A stretch of 53,951 bases of DNA from Gammaproteobacteria bacterium (GCA_020832085.1 JAFIFJ010000077.1:1-53951), one strand, 5' to 3'. Shown: positions 8,256 to 20,769, counted from the stretch's first letter. The notes: generated by a model from the letters alone, not told the origin. Numbers and translations: made by a program.

Positions 8256-8626
8256 CGGGGTTCCTCGATCTCAGTGGTGGCCTGTCAGCTTGGTGGGGCA
8301 TACAGCGAATGGAACGGTCGAGCTCCCTGGCACCGTTGTCAATCGCCCACGCTGCGGGCTCCCACCGCTGTGGCGCCAACTGGTGGCGGCCTGCTCGATC
8401 GAGGGCCGGGCGAACGGGGGCGGCTGGAAGCTCGCAGGGATGTGGATGGTACTGCACGGGAGGCGGTTGGCCAGCGCCAGGAGGTCAACACGTGGCTGGG
8501 ATTCGCGGGCGGTGTCCGCTGTTGCGCGCCATCCCTGGCTTGCGACGCCTTTCGATTCAGTCGAAAGGCGCCCACGGGGCCACTGCGGGCCGGACGGAGT
8601 GGTCGTCCCGCCCTGTGCCGGGGCGA
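8256..8626. other. 371-base gap between two minus-strand genes
   Basis: No credible gene is seen. It holds a REP-like palindrome at 8342-8365 and GC-rich sequence. The part next to 8255 should include the promoter of the oxidoreductase; I see no clear -35/-10 pair. Confidence 0.5.
8342..8365. repeat. REP-like palindromic element
   Basis: The sequence ATCGCCCACGCTGCGGGCTC matches, apart from a few bases, the reverse complement of the elements at 53842-53867 and 17185-17206. It is intergenic, as REP sequences usually are. Confidence 0.55.
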
Positions 8627-9727
8627 TCAGGGATTGCGGACCTCGTCGAGGACTGCCAGCGGCCGCCGCGCTTCGAGCACGATGCCGTAGGCCACGCGCT
8701 CGAAGACCCGGAACACCATCAGCAGTCCTGCTTCCTCGCTGGGCAGGCGGATCTGCTCGTTGCGCTCGCGATCACGGACCAGGGCGCCCTGCTGGTGAAT
8801 GCTGAGCACGTTGCCGACCTCGAGGCCCTCGCGCTGGCCGATGTTCAGGACGACCACCGACAGGCTGCCCACCTGGGAGACGCCCCCGAGCACCTTGAGA
8901 ATGCGGCCGCTGACGGTGTTCGTCGGCGCACTCGGGAAAAACGTGGGGTCCAGCGCCCGGGCTTCCATGGGCAGGATGCGATCACCGATGCGGATGTCCT
9001 CGCGGGAGCTCGTCACCGTCATGGTGGCAATGTCCCCGGCAAGGCTGATGGTGCGCGCAGCGCCGATCTCTTCCGCTTCGAGGCCGAGCAGTTCGCCGCT
9101 GTCCGGATCGATGAGATTGGTCGCGCGGCGCACCACCGAGTAGGCATCGCCCACCTCGCCGAGATCTCGGCCACGCACGTACATGCGATCACCCGCACCG
9201 GTCAGCAGGCGTCCGGAGTCGCCCTGGACCACGTAGGGGGCATTTTCGAGCTGGCGCGGACGCACCACGCGATTGGAGGACAGGAAGGGGCCGACGGCTT
9301 CCAGATTGATGCTGGGTATGGCGCTGACCAGGGGCTCGTAGCGGATCCTCGGCTGCAGCCGGGTGACATCGCCGGGCACGGCGCGCATGGTCCGTGACGG
9401 CTCCCCGCGCTCGAGCACCAGACCCGGTTCACCATCGATCCAGCGCAGGCGCACCACGTCGCCGGGGTAGATCAGGTGAGGGTTTTCGATCTCGGGATTG
9501 ACCCGCCAGAGGTCAGGCCAGCGCCAGGGCTCGTCGAGGAAGACCCGGGCGATGTCCCAAAGGGTATCGCCCTGCTGCACCACGTAGACGCCCGGCTGAT
9601 CTTCGCGGACCTGCGCCTCGGGGGCGGCAGGCAGCAGCGTCGCGAGCAGCAGGACCATCGCTGCGGCCAGGCCGCGGCCGGAAACGGCGGATCGTGAAGC
9701 CACCGAGCAGCAGAGCATTTTCCTCAT
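8627..9727 (-). CDS. LysM-domain protein, exported
   Basis: A 366-residue protein with an N-terminal signal/anchor segment (about residues 15-36) and one LysM domain near residues 45-95 (YVVQQGDTLWDIARVFLDEP, NPHLIYPGDVVRLRW). The remaining roughly 270 residues are a beta-rich region without a named domain. LysM domains bind peptidoglycan. A LysM gene divergent from def is the known arrangement next to def-fmt-rsmB-trkA in Pseudomonas and relatives, so this is the conserved neighbour. The start at 9727 is preceded by GGGGAACGGGGAC. An upstream in-frame start (9778) would add sequence before the signal peptide and is less likely. Confidence 0.85.
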   Translation of the reverse strand: MRKMLCCSVASRSAVSGRGLAAAMVLLLATLLPAAPEAQVREDQPGVYVVQQGDTLWDIARVFLDEPWRWPDLWRVNPEIENPHLIYPGDVVRLRWIDGEPGLVLERGEPSRTMRAVPGDVTRLQPRIRYEPLVSAIPSINLEAVGPFLSSNRVVRPRQLENAPYVVQGDSGRLLTGAGDRMYVRGRDLGEVGDAYSVVRRATNLIDPDSGELLGLEAEEIGAARTISLAGDIATMTVTSSREDIRIGDRILPMEARALDPTFFPSAPTNTVSGRILKVLGGVSQVGSLSVVVLNIGQREGLEVGNVLSIHQQGALVRDRERNEQIRLPSEEAGLLMVFRVFERVAYGIVLEARRPLAVLDEVRNP

Positions 9728-9907
9728 GTCCCCGTTCCCCGTATCATGGGTGCGGCTGCATGGACCCGCCCCGCCCAAGGCATTCAGATCACTCCGTGAC
9801 CTCTTGGTCCGGGCGGTCGCAGGTCACTGAGCTGGGTTGTAAAATCCTTTCACGACACCATCTTAGCAGCAGTATCTCCACCAGAACCAGAGGTAGTTCA
9901 CGTTCCC

Positions 9908-10411
9908 ATGGCCCGTCTCGAGATCCTCGAATTCCCAGATCCGCGGCTGCGCACCAAGGCGCAACCGGTGGCCGTGGTGGATGCCGGCGTACAGCAGCTC
10001 GTCGACGATATGCTCGAGACCATGTACGACGCCGACGGTATCGGTCTCGCCGCCACTCAGGTCGACGTCCACAAGAGGGTGGTGGTGATGGACATTTCTG
10101 CCGATCGCAATGAACCCCGGGTGCTGATCAATCCGGAGATCGAGTTGCTCGGCGGCACGGTGGACAGCCAGGAAGGGTGCCTGTCGGTGCCGGAGTTCTA
10201 CGAAGCGGTCACCCGGCATGAACGCATTCGCCTCAAAGCGCTCGACCGCGAGGGGCAACCCTACGAACTCGAAGCAGACGGCCTGCTCGCCGTGTGCATC
10301 CAGCACGAATGCGACCACCTGCTCGGCAAGCTGTTCGTCGACTATCTCTCCGGCCTGAAGCGACAGCGCATTCGCAAGAAGCTGGAAAAACGGCATCGCC
10401 AGAGCGCGTGA
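9908..10411 (+). CDS. def: Peptide deformylase
   Basis: A 167-residue metal hydrolase that removes the formyl group from the N-terminal methionine of new proteins. All three family motifs are present: GIGLAATQ (motif 1), EGCLSVP (motif 2, Cys metal ligand) and [12 protein letters not shown] (motif 3, HExxH). The length is normal. It is the first gene of def-fmt-rsmB-trkA-trkH and is divergent from the LysM gene. A possible -10 (TAAAAT) lies at 9840-9845. Its stop overlaps the GTG start of fmt by 4 bases. Confidence 0.97.
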   Translation: MARLEILEFPDPRLRTKAQPVAVVDAGVQQLVDDMLETMYDADGIGLAATQVDVHKRVVVMDISADRNEPRVLINPEIELLGGTVDSQEGCLSVPEFYEAVTRHERIRLKALDREGQPYELEADGLLAVCIQHECDHLLGKLFVDYLSGLKRQRIRKKLEKRHRQSA

Positions 10412-11364
10412 GCACCCCGCCGCGCAGGATTGCCTTCGCCGGAACCCCGAACTTCGCTGCCACCATCCTGGCGCGCATGCTCGCCGCGGGTCTGCCGGTG
10501 AACGTCGTACTCACCCAGCCGGATCGCCCCGCCGGCCGCGGCCGCAAGCTCACGGCGTCGCCGGTAAAGCAGGGTGCCGAGGCCGCCGGCATCCCGGTGC
10601 TGCAACCGGCATCGCTGCGGGCGGCCGCAGCCCTCGGCGAAGTGGCCCGCTACCAGCCCGATCTCATGGTGGTGGCCGCCTACGGCCTGATCCTGCCCCA
10701 GGCCGCCCTCGATCTGCCCGCATCCGGGTGTCTGAACGTCCATGCCTCGCTACTGCCGCGCTGGCGTGGCGCCGCGCCGGTGGAGCGGGCCATCATGGCC
10801 GGCGACGGCGAGACCGGGGTGTGCATCATGCAGATGGAAGCGGGCCTCGATACCGGCCCGGTCCGGCTCGCCCGGTCGCTGCCCATCCCACCGGCCACCA
10901 CCGGCGGTGAACTCGAAGCCCAACTCGCCGAACTCGGCGCCGAGGCCCTGCTCGAGGTGATCGCGGCGCTGGATCAGTATCCGCCTGCACCGCAGCCGGA
11001 AGCAGGCGTCTGTTATGCCCACAAACTCAGCCGCGAGGACGCCCGTATCGACTTTCAGGAGCCGGCGGCTGCCGCGGCCCGGCGCATCTGCGCCATGAAC
11101 CCCAGCAAGCCGGTGGCGGTGCTCAGCAACGGGGTCCGCATCCAGTTGCTGCGGGCCATTCATGGCGAGGATGGCGGGTCCGACGTGCCCGGTACGGTCC
11201 TGTCCTGCAGCGGGGACGGCATCCGCATCGCCTGTGGCAGCGGAACACTGCATCTGCTCGAAGCCCGGGTCATACGGGGCAAAGGTACGCTCATGGATGC
11301 CGCCTCGCTGGCCCGGACCCAAAGTGACCTGCTCTATCCTGGAGTCTGCCTTGACCCCGCCTGA
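10408..11364 (+). CDS. fmt: Methionyl-tRNA formyltransferase
   Basis: A 318-residue enzyme that formylates initiator Met-tRNA using 10-formyltetrahydrofolate. The N-terminal formyltransferase domain contains [23 protein letters not shown], the conserved [20 protein letters not shown] with the catalytic Asn/His, and a later Asp in GLDTGPV. The C-terminal OB-like domain follows. The GTG at 10408 is chosen because it gives the family N terminus [13 protein letters not shown] and overlaps the def stop in a GTGA arrangement; earlier in-frame ATGs lie inside def. Confidence 0.96.
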   Translation: MSTPPRRIAFAGTPNFAATILARMLAAGLPVNVVLTQPDRPAGRGRKLTASPVKQGAEAAGIPVLQPASLRAAAALGEVARYQPDLMVVAAYGLILPQAALDLPASGCLNVHASLLPRWRGAAPVERAIMAGDGETGVCIMQMEAGLDTGPVRLARSLPIPPATTGGELEAQLAELGAEALLEVIAALDQYPPAPQPEAGVCYAHKLSREDARIDFQEPAAAAARRICAMNPSKPVAVLSNGVRIQLLRAIHGEDGGSDVPGTVLSCSGDGIRIACGSGTLHLLEARVIRGKGTLMDAASLARTQSDLLYPGVCLDPA

Positions 11365-12679
11365 AGCCGGACCGGCAGCCGAAGGGGCGGGGGTGGCCGC
11401 CCGGGTCCGCGCCGCCCGGGTGATGGCTGACGTGCTGGCGGGCCGGTCGACCCTGCCGGAGGCCCTGGCCCGCCACGGGGGCGCGGAGGCCGACGACGGC
11501 TTCGTACGCGAACTGTGTTTCGGCACAGCGCGCCATGCCTTCCGGCTCGATCACGAAGTCCGTCGCCATCTGCGGCAGGCGCCGCGGGAACGGGATCTCG
11601 ACGTCCACGCGCTGATGCTGCTCGGCGGCTACCAGCTGGCCCACATGGACGTGCCCGATCACGCCGCAGTCCACGCCACCGTTGCTGCCGCCCGCGCGCT
11701 GAAAAAGCCCTGGGCCAGCGGCCTGGTCAATGCGGTGCTGCGGAAACTGTCCCGCTCCGATCTGCGCTCGGACGATCCCGAGCTGCCGGACGCTGTGCGC
11801 CTGAATCATCCGGACTGGTGGTTGGAACGCTTGCGGGCACACTGGCCCGATGCCTGGGTGGACGTGGTCGCCGCCGGCAACGCGCGCCCGCCGATGACCC
11901 TGCGCAGTCGTCGCAAACGCGCCCTGGCGCTGGCGGCGCTGGCCGAGGCCGGGATCGAAGCGCACGGAGGCAAAGTCACGGACTCGGCCATCTACCTCGC
12001 CCGTCCGTTGCCGGTAGGGGCCCTGCCAGGGTTCGCCAGCGGTGATCTCAGCGTCCAGGACGAGGGTGCCCAGCTCGCGGCACAGCTGCTTGGCGCCAAG
12101 CCCGGTGACCGCATCCTCGATGCCTGTGCTGCACCCGGTGGCAAAGCCCTGCATCTGGCGCAGATGGAACCCGGCGCCAGAATCCTGGCCTTGGATGTGG
12201 ATCCGAAACGCTGCGCACGGATCCGGGAAAACGTGACCCGCGCCCAGGCGGCCATCGAGGTGAAGGCTGGTGACGGGCGGCGGCCGGACGCGTGGTGGGA
12301 CGGCGTACCCTTCGATCGCATCCTCGTCGATGCGCCCTGCAGCGCCACCGGCATACTGCGCCGGCAACCCGATGTGCGACTGCTGCGCCATGCCGAAGAC
12401 CTGCCGGTTCTGGCCCGCCTGCAGCAGGATCTCCTCGAAGCCCTCTGGCCGCTGCTGCGCAATGGTGGCAGGCTGCTGTACTGCACCTGCTCGGTGCTGG
12501 CACAGGAGAACGACGACGTGATCGGCGCCTTTCTGGCGGCCCATGGCGATGCCGGGGGCATCGAGATCGCTGCGGACTGGGGACAGGCCACCCGCTTCGG
12601 TCGGCAGCTGCTGCCCACCGCGGATGCCCACGACGGATTCTACTTCGCCCTGCTCGAACGGCGGCGCGGCAGCCGATGA
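11351..12679 (+). CDS. rsmB: 16S rRNA m5C967 methyltransferase
   Basis: About 442 residues. The N-terminal NusB-like RNA-binding domain ([14 protein letters not shown] to about residue 150) is followed by a SAM-dependent RsmB/NOP2 methyltransferase domain. That domain shows [17 protein letters not shown] (SAM binding), [29 protein letters not shown] (Cys of the PCS motif) and [14 protein letters not shown] (catalytic Cys of the TCS motif). TTG at 11351 has GGAG six bases upstream and overlaps the fmt end. A GTG at 11393 is the main alternative. The stop overlaps the trkA ATG (ATGA). Confidence 0.94.
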   Translation: MTPPEAGPAAEGAGVAARVRAARVMADVLAGRSTLPEALARHGGAEADDGFVRELCFGTARHAFRLDHEVRRHLRQAPRERDLDVHALMLLGGYQLAHMDVPDHAAVHATVAAARALKKPWASGLVNAVLRKLSRSDLRSDDPELPDAVRLNHPDWWLERLRAHWPDAWVDVVAAGNARPPMTLRSRRKRALALAALAEAGIEAHGGKVTDSAIYLARPLPVGALPGFASGDLSVQDEGAQLAAQLLGAKPGDRILDACAAPGGKALHLAQMEPGARILALDVDPKRCARIRENVTRAQAAIEVKAGDGRRPDAWWDGVPFDRILVDAPCSATGILRRQPDVRLLRHAEDLPVLARLQQDLLEALWPLLRNGGRLLYCTCSVLAQENDDVIGAFLAAHGDAGGIEIAADWGQATRFGRQLLPTADAHDGFYFALLERRRGSR

Positions 12680-14049
12680 AGATCATCATTCTCGGCGGCG
12701 GCAAGGTGGGGGGGACGCTCGCCGAGGAACTTTCCAGCGAGAAGTTCGACATCACCCTGGTGGACTCGGATCCGGATCGTCTACACGGCCTGCGCGAGCG
12801 TCTCGATATTCAGACCGTGGAAGGTCATGCCTCCCACCCGGACGTGCTGCGCCGGGCCGGCGCCGAGGACGCGGACATCCTGGTGGCGGTGACCAGCTCC
12901 GACGAAGTCAACATGGTGGCCTGCCAGGTCAGCTTCTCCATGTTCCGGACGCCCACGAAGATCGCGCGGATTCGCGCCAGCGCCTACTCCACCCGGGCCG
13001 GATTCTTCTCCCGGGAGCACATGCCCATCGATGTCCTGATCCACCCGGAACAGGTGGTCACCGATCACATCGAGCGGCTGCTGCAGCACCCCGGGGCGCT
13101 GCAGGTGCTGGACTTCGCCCAGGGTCGCATGCAGCTGGTGGCGGTGAAGGTCTATCCCAACGGACCGCTGGCGGGCAAGGCCATCAGCGCCCTGCGCGAG
13201 CAGCTGCCCAAGGTGGACACCCGGGTGGCCGCGATCTTCCGTCGCGACCGGCCCATCATGCCTCAGGGTGATACGGTCCTGGAGGTGGACGACGAGGTGT
13301 TCTTTCTCGCCGGCCGCCGGGACATCGGCGCGGTGATGAGCGAGCTGCGTGGTCACGAGAAGCCCTACAAGCGCATCATGATCGCCGGCGGCGGTAACAT
13401 TGGCGAGCGGCTGGCCCGGACGCTGGAGCGGCGGCTGAACGTCAAGCTCATCGAGTTCCATGCGGCGCGCTGTCAGGTGCTGTCGGGAACCCTGGACCGC
13501 ACCGTCGTCCTCCACGGCGACGCCACCGACAGCGACCTGCTGCTCGAGGAGAACATCGAGAACACGGATATCTTCTGCGCCCTGACCAACGACGACGAGG
13601 CCAACATCATGTCGTCGATGCTGGCCAAGCGCCTGGGCGCGCGCAAGGTGCTGACCCTGATCGGCAAGCCTGCCTACGTGGATCTGGTCCAGGGCGGCCT
13701 GATCGACGTCGCCATCTCACCCCAGCAGGCGACGATTTCCGAGCTGCTGGTGCACGTGCGCAAGGCAGACATTGCCCGCATCCACTCCCTGCGTCGGGGT
13801 GCGGCGGAGGCCATCGAGGCCGTCGCCCACGGCGACGCGCGATCCTCACAGATGGTCGGCCGGACCCTGGACGAGATCGCGCTGCCCAAGGGCACCACCA
13901 TCGGTGGCATCGTCCGCGGCGAGGAGGTGCTCATCGCCCATGACCACCTTGTGGTGGAGCCCAACGACCACCTGATCCTGTTCGTGACCGACAAGCGCCG
14001 CATTCCCGAGGTGGAGCGCTTGTTCCAGGTCAGCGTGCATTTTTTCTGA
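12676..14049 (+). CDS. trkA: Trk potassium uptake regulatory protein TrkA
   Basis: A 457-residue cytoplasmic regulator with two RCK units, the standard TrkA layout. Each half begins with a nucleotide-binding Rossmann motif: [19 protein letters not shown] at residue 1 and [19 protein letters not shown] in the middle. Each Rossmann half is followed by a TrkA-C domain. TrkA binds NAD(H) or ATP and gates the TrkH channel encoded next door. The ATG overlaps the rsmB stop. Internal frames further upstream belong to rsmB and are not part of this gene. Confidence 0.97.
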   Translation: MKIIILGGGKVGGTLAEELSSEKFDITLVDSDPDRLHGLRERLDIQTVEGHASHPDVLRRAGAEDADILVAVTSSDEVNMVACQVSFSMFRTPTKIARIRASAYSTRAGFFSREHMPIDVLIHPEQVVTDHIERLLQHPGALQVLDFAQGRMQLVAVKVYPNGPLAGKAISALREQLPKVDTRVAAIFRRDRPIMPQGDTVLEVDDEVFFLAGRRDIGAVMSELRGHEKPYKRIMIAGGGNIGERLARTLERRLNVKLIEFHAARCQVLSGTLDRTVVLHGDATDSDLLLEENIENTDIFCALTNDDEANIMSSMLAKRLGARKVLTLIGKPAYVDLVQGGLIDVAISPQQATISELLVHVRKADIARIHSLRRGAAEAIEAVAHGDARSSQMVGRTLDEIALPKGTTIGGIVRGEEVLIAHDHLVVEPNDHLILFVTDKRRIPEVERLFQVSVHFF

Positions 14050-14050
14050 T

Positions 14051-15499
14051 ATGCATTTCAGCGCTGTTCTGCGCATATCCGGCCTGCTGCTGATGCTGTT
14101 CAGCCTGACCATGCTGACGCCGCTACCCTTCGCCTGGTACTACGGTGAAGACAACATCGCCGCCTTCTTTCTGGCCTTCGGGCTGACCTTGTCCGCCGGG
14201 ATGCTCGCCTGGCTGCCGGTGGCCCGCAGCAGTCAGGAACTGCGCATTCGCGAAGGCTTCCTGGTCACTGCGGTGTTCTACATCTCGCTGGGATTGTTCG
14301 GGGCGCTACCACTGTGGCTGGAAGGCGGGGCCTGGTTCAGCTTCACCGATGCCGCCTTCGAATCCTTCTCCGGTCTCACCACCACCGGTGCCACCGTGGC
14401 CACGGGCCTCGACGGCCTGCCGCGCTCGGTCCTGATCTATCGGCAGCAGCTGCAGTGGCTGGGCGGCATGGGCATCATCATTCTGGCGGTGGCCATCCTG
14501 CCCATGCTCGGTGTGGGCGGAATGCAGCTCTATCGCACCGAGATGCCCGGCCCGGTCAAGGACACCAAGCTCACCCCACGGATCGCCGAAACCGCCAAGG
14601 CGTTGTGGTACATCTACCTCACCCTCACCGTGGCCTGTGCACTGGCCTACTGGCTGGCCGGCATGGGCGCCTTCGATGCGCTGGCGCACAGCTTTTCCAC
14701 GGTGAGCATTGGTGGCTTCTCCACCCACGACGACTCCTTGGGCCACTTCGACTCCGTTGGCGTGGAGGCGGTGGCCGTGGTGTTCATGATTCTTTGCGGC
14801 ATCAATTTCGGGCTGCATTTCGCCGTGTGGAATCGGCGGGCGCCTTGGCTCTACCTGCGGGACATCGAGGTGAAAGGCTATCTCGCCATGTTGTTGGGGG
14901 TGGGCGTTTTCACCGTCCTGATGCTCGGCATGAATGGTGTCCTCGACTGGCCCGAAGCGCTTCGCGATGGGGTCTTTCAAACGGTAGCCATCGCCACCAC
15001 CACCGGCTTTACCACCACCGAGTTCAGCGCCTGGCCAGGGGTCCTGCCCTTCCTGGTGTTCTTCGCTGCCTTCACGGGCGCCTGTGCCGGCTCCACCGGG
15101 GGCGGGCTGAAGGTGGTACGCGTGCTGCTGATCATCCTGCAGGGTCTGCGGGAGGTGCGACGACTGATTCATCCCCACTCGGTGATTCCGGTGAAACTCG
15201 GATCAGCGGTGGTGCCGAACCGGGTGGTGGACGCGATCTGGGGCTTCTTCTCGGCCTGGGTGGTTTCCTTCATGCTCATGCTGGTGGCACTGCTGGCCAC
15301 CGGCCTCGACTTCCTCACCGCCTTCTCCGCCATCGGCGCCTGCCTCACCAATCTGGGGCCTGGCCTGGGCGAAGTGGCCGCTCACTACGGCGAGATCTCT
15401 GACGTGGCGAAGTGGATTCTCTGCGTCGCCATGCTGCTAGGCCGGCTCGAGATTTTCACGCTGCTAGTACTGATCACGCCTGCGTTCTGGCGGGGGTGA
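14051..15499 (+). CDS. trkH: Trk potassium transporter membrane subunit TrkH
   Basis: A 482-residue inner-membrane K+ transporter of the Trk/Ktr/HKT family. Repeated membrane-pore-membrane units carry filter sequences: [31 protein letters not shown] and [12 protein letters not shown]. It follows trkA by one base, consistent with coupled synthesis of the channel and its RCK regulator. Its normal length and end ([11 protein letters not shown]) match the family. Confidence 0.97.
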   Translation: MHFSAVLRISGLLLMLFSLTMLTPLPFAWYYGEDNIAAFFLAFGLTLSAGMLAWLPVARSSQELRIREGFLVTAVFYISLGLFGALPLWLEGGAWFSFTDAAFESFSGLTTTGATVATGLDGLPRSVLIYRQQLQWLGGMGIIILAVAILPMLGVGGMQLYRTEMPGPVKDTKLTPRIAETAKALWYIYLTLTVACALAYWLAGMGAFDALAHSFSTVSIGGFSTHDDSLGHFDSVGVEAVAVVFMILCGINFGLHFAVWNRRAPWLYLRDIEVKGYLAMLLGVGVFTVLMLGMNGVLDWPEALRDGVFQTVAIATTTGFTTTEFSAWPGVLPFLVFFAAFTGACAGSTGGGLKVVRVLLIILQGLREVRRLIHPHSVIPVKLGSAVVPNRVVDAIWGFFSAWVVSFMLMLVALLATGLDFLTAFSAIGACLTNLGPGLGEVAAHYGEISDVAKWILCVAMLLGRLEIFTLLVLITPAFWRG

Positions 15500-15515
15500 G
15501 GCAGCGAAACCACGT

Positions 15516-16094
15516 TCACGCTTCCGCCAACGCCGCGCAGGCGGCGTGCCGGTGGCAGCTGACGATGTGATCGTTCACTAACCCCGCAGCCTGCATCCAG
15601 GCATAGCAGATCGTGGGTCCGACGAATCTGAAGCCCGCCTTGCGAAGACGCTTGGACAGGGCCGTGGAACGTGGGGTGGAGGCGGGCACTTGCCCGAGGT
15701 TGCGCCAGCTGTTCTGCTCGGGCCGACCATCCACGGAGTCCCAGATCCAGTCGACGAAATCGATGCCCCGGGCCCGCAGGTCCAGCAGGGCCTGGGCGTT
15801 GCCGATGGTGGCGTCGATCTTCGCGCGGTTGCGGACGATGCCGGCGTCAGCCAGCAATCGCTGCCGGTCCCGCTCTTCGAAGTGAGCGATTACTTCTGGA
15901 TCAAAGCCACGGAAAGCAAGGCGAAAGCCTTGTCGCTTGCGCAGAATGGTGAGCCAGGACAGGCCCGCCTGCATGCCCTCGAGAATCATCAGCTCGAACA
16001 GTGCCCGTTCGTCCCGGCAGGGCACACCCCACTCCTCATCGTGATAGGCCACGTAAAGTGGGTCGTCACCGCACCAGTCGCAGCGCTCCGTCAT
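15516..16094 (-). CDS. tag: DNA-3-methyladenine glycosylase I
   Basis: A 192-residue base-excision repair enzyme that removes 3-methyladenine from alkylated DNA. Family motifs are visible from the start: MTERCDWCGDDPLYVAYHDE with the zinc-binding Cys and the YHDEEWGVP motif, then LFELMILEGMQAGLSW, NRAKIDATIGNA, and GFRFVGPTICYAWMQAAGLVNDH with the C-terminal zinc ligand region (CHRH). The start at 16094 is fixed by this N terminus. It is convergent with trkH (16-base gap) and divergent from plsC. In Pseudomonas, tag also lies between plsC and trkA but with glyQS nearby. Confidence 0.95.
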   Translation of the reverse strand: MTERCDWCGDDPLYVAYHDEEWGVPCRDERALFELMILEGMQAGLSWLTILRKRQGFRLAFRGFDPEVIAHFEERDRQRLLADAGIVRNRAKIDATIGNAQALLDLRARGIDFVDWIWDSVDGRPEQNSWRNLGQVPASTPRSTALSKRLRKAGFRFVGPTICYAWMQAAGLVNDHIVSCHRHAACAALAEA

Positions 16095-16277
16095 GGCGTC
16101 AGGTCTCTCTCCATCATGCGCCCTCGTTCCCATGAGGCAAGCATACGCCGCCAGGAGGCCGAACGTTGCCGTGGCCATGGCTTTCCCGCCGGCCATGAAT
16201 GCCGCAGAATGCCCCCCGCGCCGGCGTCCGGGTCGCGCAGGATCCCGAATTGCCGGCTCAGGGAGAGCGACACAGTG

Positions 16278-17012
16278 ATGAAATGGGTGGCGATGGTCCG
16301 CAGCCTGCTGTTCCTGGCAGGGTATGTGGTGACCACCGTGGTCTGGGGAACCCTGGGTGTGCTGACGGGTTGGCTGCTGCCGTACCGGGCGCGCTTCGTC
16401 TACATCATCGTGATCTGGACGCAAATGGTGCTGGGCTGGCTGCGGCTGACCTGCGGCATCCGCCACGAAATCAAGGGTCGAGAGCACCTGCCCAAGGATC
16501 CCTGCGTGGTCCTGGCGCGGCACGAAAGCACCTGGGAAACGCTGTTTCTGCAATCGCTGCTGGTGCCCCAGGCAACGGTCATCAAGCGCGAACTGCTGCG
16601 CATTCCCTTTTTCGGCTGGGCCTACAGTACGCTGCGCCCCATCGCCATTGACCGCAGCGACGGGCGAGGCGCGCTGCGCAGCCTGATCCGGGTGGGCAAG
16701 GAGCGCCTCGACGATGGCGCCTGGGTCATCCTGTTTCCGGAAGGGACACGCATGGCACCCGGTGAAGCGGGGCGGTTTCAGCGCGGCGGCGCCGCACTCG
16801 CCAGTGCCGCCGGGCGCCCCATTGTCGTGATTGCCCACGATGCCGGGCGCTACTGGCCGGCCCGGAAGTGGATCAAGAACCCCGGAACGATTCAGGTGGA
16901 GATTTCACCGCCCATTGCCACCGCCGGACGGACCACGGCAGAGGTCAACCGGGAAGCGGAAGCCTGGCTGGCCGACGCCATGGCGCGGCTCTATGCCAAG
17001 CCGGCGACCTGA
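16278..17012 (+). CDS. plsC: 1-acyl-sn-glycerol-3-phosphate acyltransferase
   Basis: A 244-residue membrane-associated acyltransferase of phospholipid synthesis that makes phosphatidic acid from lysophosphatidate. Two N-terminal membrane segments (about 8-32 and 38-60) precede the catalytic block HESTWET. In this block the usual HX4D acid is Glu, a known variant in this proteobacterial subgroup. FPEGTRM binds the glycerol phosphate. ATG 16278 and GTG 16275 are both possible; GGGAGAG at 16261-16267 serves either. The gene is convergent with gyrB, as in Pseudomonas. Confidence 0.92.
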   Translation: MKWVAMVRSLLFLAGYVVTTVVWGTLGVLTGWLLPYRARFVYIIVIWTQMVLGWLRLTCGIRHEIKGREHLPKDPCVVLARHESTWETLFLQSLLVPQATVIKRELLRIPFFGWAYSTLRPIAIDRSDGRGALRSLIRVGKERLDDGAWVILFPEGTRMAPGEAGRFQRGGAALASAAGRPIVVIAHDAGRYWPARKWIKNPGTIQVEISPPIATAGRTTAEVNREAEAWLADAMARLYAKPAT

Positions 17013-17059
17013 CGGGCAGGAGTGCCTCCTGCGGCAGAGGCTGGCGGCTGACGCAGTCG

Positions 17060-17083
17060 ATCGCCCGCAATGCGGACTCCCGC
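17060..17083. repeat. REP-like palindromic element (left copy of an inverted pair)
   Basis: ATCGCCCGCAATGCGGACTC lies in the 196-base gap between the convergent plsC and gyrB genes. It is an inverted copy of the element at 17185-17206, so the two together resemble a BIME-type pair. Confidence 0.5.
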
Positions 17084-17184
17084 CGACTTCGACGGCACGG
17101 ACAGCCAAGTGCGCTGCCGTCAAGGGACCTTGCTCATACGCGCGGGTGGTCAAGTGCGCCGCGTCGACCTACGGGCCCCATGTT

Positions 17185-17206
17185 GGAGCCCGCAGCGCGG
17201 GCGATG
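17185..17206. repeat. REP-like palindromic element (right copy)
   Basis: GGAGCCCGCAGCGCGGGCGA forms a GC-rich stem (GCCCGC / GCGGGC) directly after the gyrB stop. The same core recurs at 53842-53867. It could protect the 3' end of the gyrB or plsC transcript. Confidence 0.6.
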
Positions 17207-17208
17207 AT

Positions 17209-19650
<2,442 letters not shown>

Positions 19651-20745
19651 TCAGCCTGCGCTGATCCGACCGTGTTCCACGTGGAACATTGCCAATGCCG
19701 TGGCGGACTCGAGTCCTGCCATGACGAGATCCCGCTGCACCGCCGTCACCAAAACCTGGGCCGGCAGCGTGGCGAGGATATTTCCCAGTCGTTCGCGATG
19801 GTCGCGATCCAACTCGGCCGGCAGGTCGTCCACCAGGTAGACGCCCTGCTTGGACGTCACCGCCGATAACCATCGACCTTGGGCGACGAGCAGGGCACAG
19901 GCCAGAATCTTCTGCTGGCCACGGGACAGCGCCTCTGCCGCTGCCCGGCCACCTGCCGTCAATCTCAGTTCCGCCCGTTGCGGTCCCGAGCGGGTAAAAC
20001 CTTGCAATCTGTCCGAGTCCCGCTGGGTCGCCAGCACCTCTGACAGAGACGGGGCGTCCGCATCCCAGCCCGGCAGATAGCGCAGCACGATCTGCTCCGG
20101 ACCACCAAGTTCATCCAGAGCCTCATCCACCAGAGGCTGCAGAGCCGCCACCGAGGCTCGGCGCTGAACGTCAATCAGGTGGGCATCCCTGCTGAGTCGG
20201 GCTTCCCAGGCGTCCAGTTCAGCACCGCTTGCAAGCGATCTCTGTCGCAGCAGCGCATTACGCTGCTCCAGGCCGCGCCGATACGACTTCCAGTGTTCCA
20301 GGAAGGAACGTTCCACGTGGAACGTTCCCCAATCCAGAAACCTGCGGCGGCGCACCGGCGGACCTGTCACCAACTCGACGGAATCCGGATTGATGAGCTG
20401 AACCGGCAGCACCTCCGCCAACGCGGAAGTCGTCCTCACCGCTTCGCCACCAACCTTGATCTGAACACCGCCGGAACGCTCCCGGGTGACTCCCAGGGTT
20501 GTTCTGTAGCCATCGTCATGGATGACTTCGCCATGCACAGTGGCGGAATCTTCCCCATATCTTATCACTGGCACCATGCGATTGCTGCGGAAGGAACTGC
20601 CAGTACCCAGCAACCACACGGCTTCCAGCAGGCTGGTCTTGCCGCTGCCGTTGTCACCGGTGATCAGGGTGGTGCCCGGCGGCAGCAGCAGCCGAGCCGA
20701 GGCAATGTTGCGAACCGAATGAATGTCGAGGCGGGCCAGATGCAT
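19651..20745 (-). CDS. recF: DNA replication and repair protein RecF
   Basis: A 364-residue SMC-like ATPase that helps load RecA at single-strand gaps. Walker A is GDNGSGKTS, the ABC signature is in LSRGQQKILACALL, and Walker B is VYLVDDLPAELD. ATG 20745 is preferred over the adjacent TTG 20748. Two perfect parS palindromes are embedded in the gene and dictate its peptides TFHVERS and MFHVEHG, so these residues are constrained at DNA as well as protein level. The gap to dnaN is 24 bases. Confidence 0.97.
   Translation of the reverse strand: MHLARLDIHSVRNIASARLLLPPGTTLITGDNGSGKTSLLEAVWLLGTGSSFRSNRMVPVIRYGEDSATVHGEVIHDDGYRTTLGVTRERSGGVQIKVGGEAVRTTSALAEVLPVQLINPDSVELVTGPPVRRRRFLDWGTFHVERSFLEHWKSYRRGLEQRNALLRQRSLASGAELDAWEARLSRDAHLIDVQRRASVAALQPLVDEALDELGGPEQIVLRYLPGWDADAPSLSEVLATQRDSDRLQGFTRSGPQRAELRLTAGGRAAAEALSRGQQKILACALLVAQGRWLSAVTSKQGVYLVDDLPAELDRDHRERLGNILATLPAQVLVTAVQRDLVMAGLESATALAMFHVEHGRISAG
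19673..19688. promoter_or_regulatory. parS: parS site 1 (ParB-binding centromere)
   Basis: A perfect 16-base palindrome, TGTTCCACGTGGAACA, near the 3' end of recF, about 3.6 kb from dnaA. It matches the well-known bacterial parS consensus, including the Pseudomonas sites. ParB from the parAB genes of this window should nucleate here. Confidence 0.9.
20305..20328. promoter_or_regulatory. parS: parS site 2, within a 24-base perfect palindrome
   Basis: The core CGTTCCACGTGGAACG (20309-20324) is a parS-type palindrome inside recF. The symmetry continues outward for four more bases on each side, from GGAACGTTCCAC to GTGGAACGTTCC, giving 24 perfectly symmetric bases. It lies 632 bases from site 1. 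Confidence 0.85.
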
Positions 20746-20769
20746 CAACCGCGCCCGTGGATCAGGACA

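Noticed and set aside
8309..9397. A 362-codon plus-strand frame opposite the LysM gene
   Set aside because: It spans the REP-containing gap and the antisense of the LysM gene. The LysM frame has a signal peptide and domain, while this one has neither.
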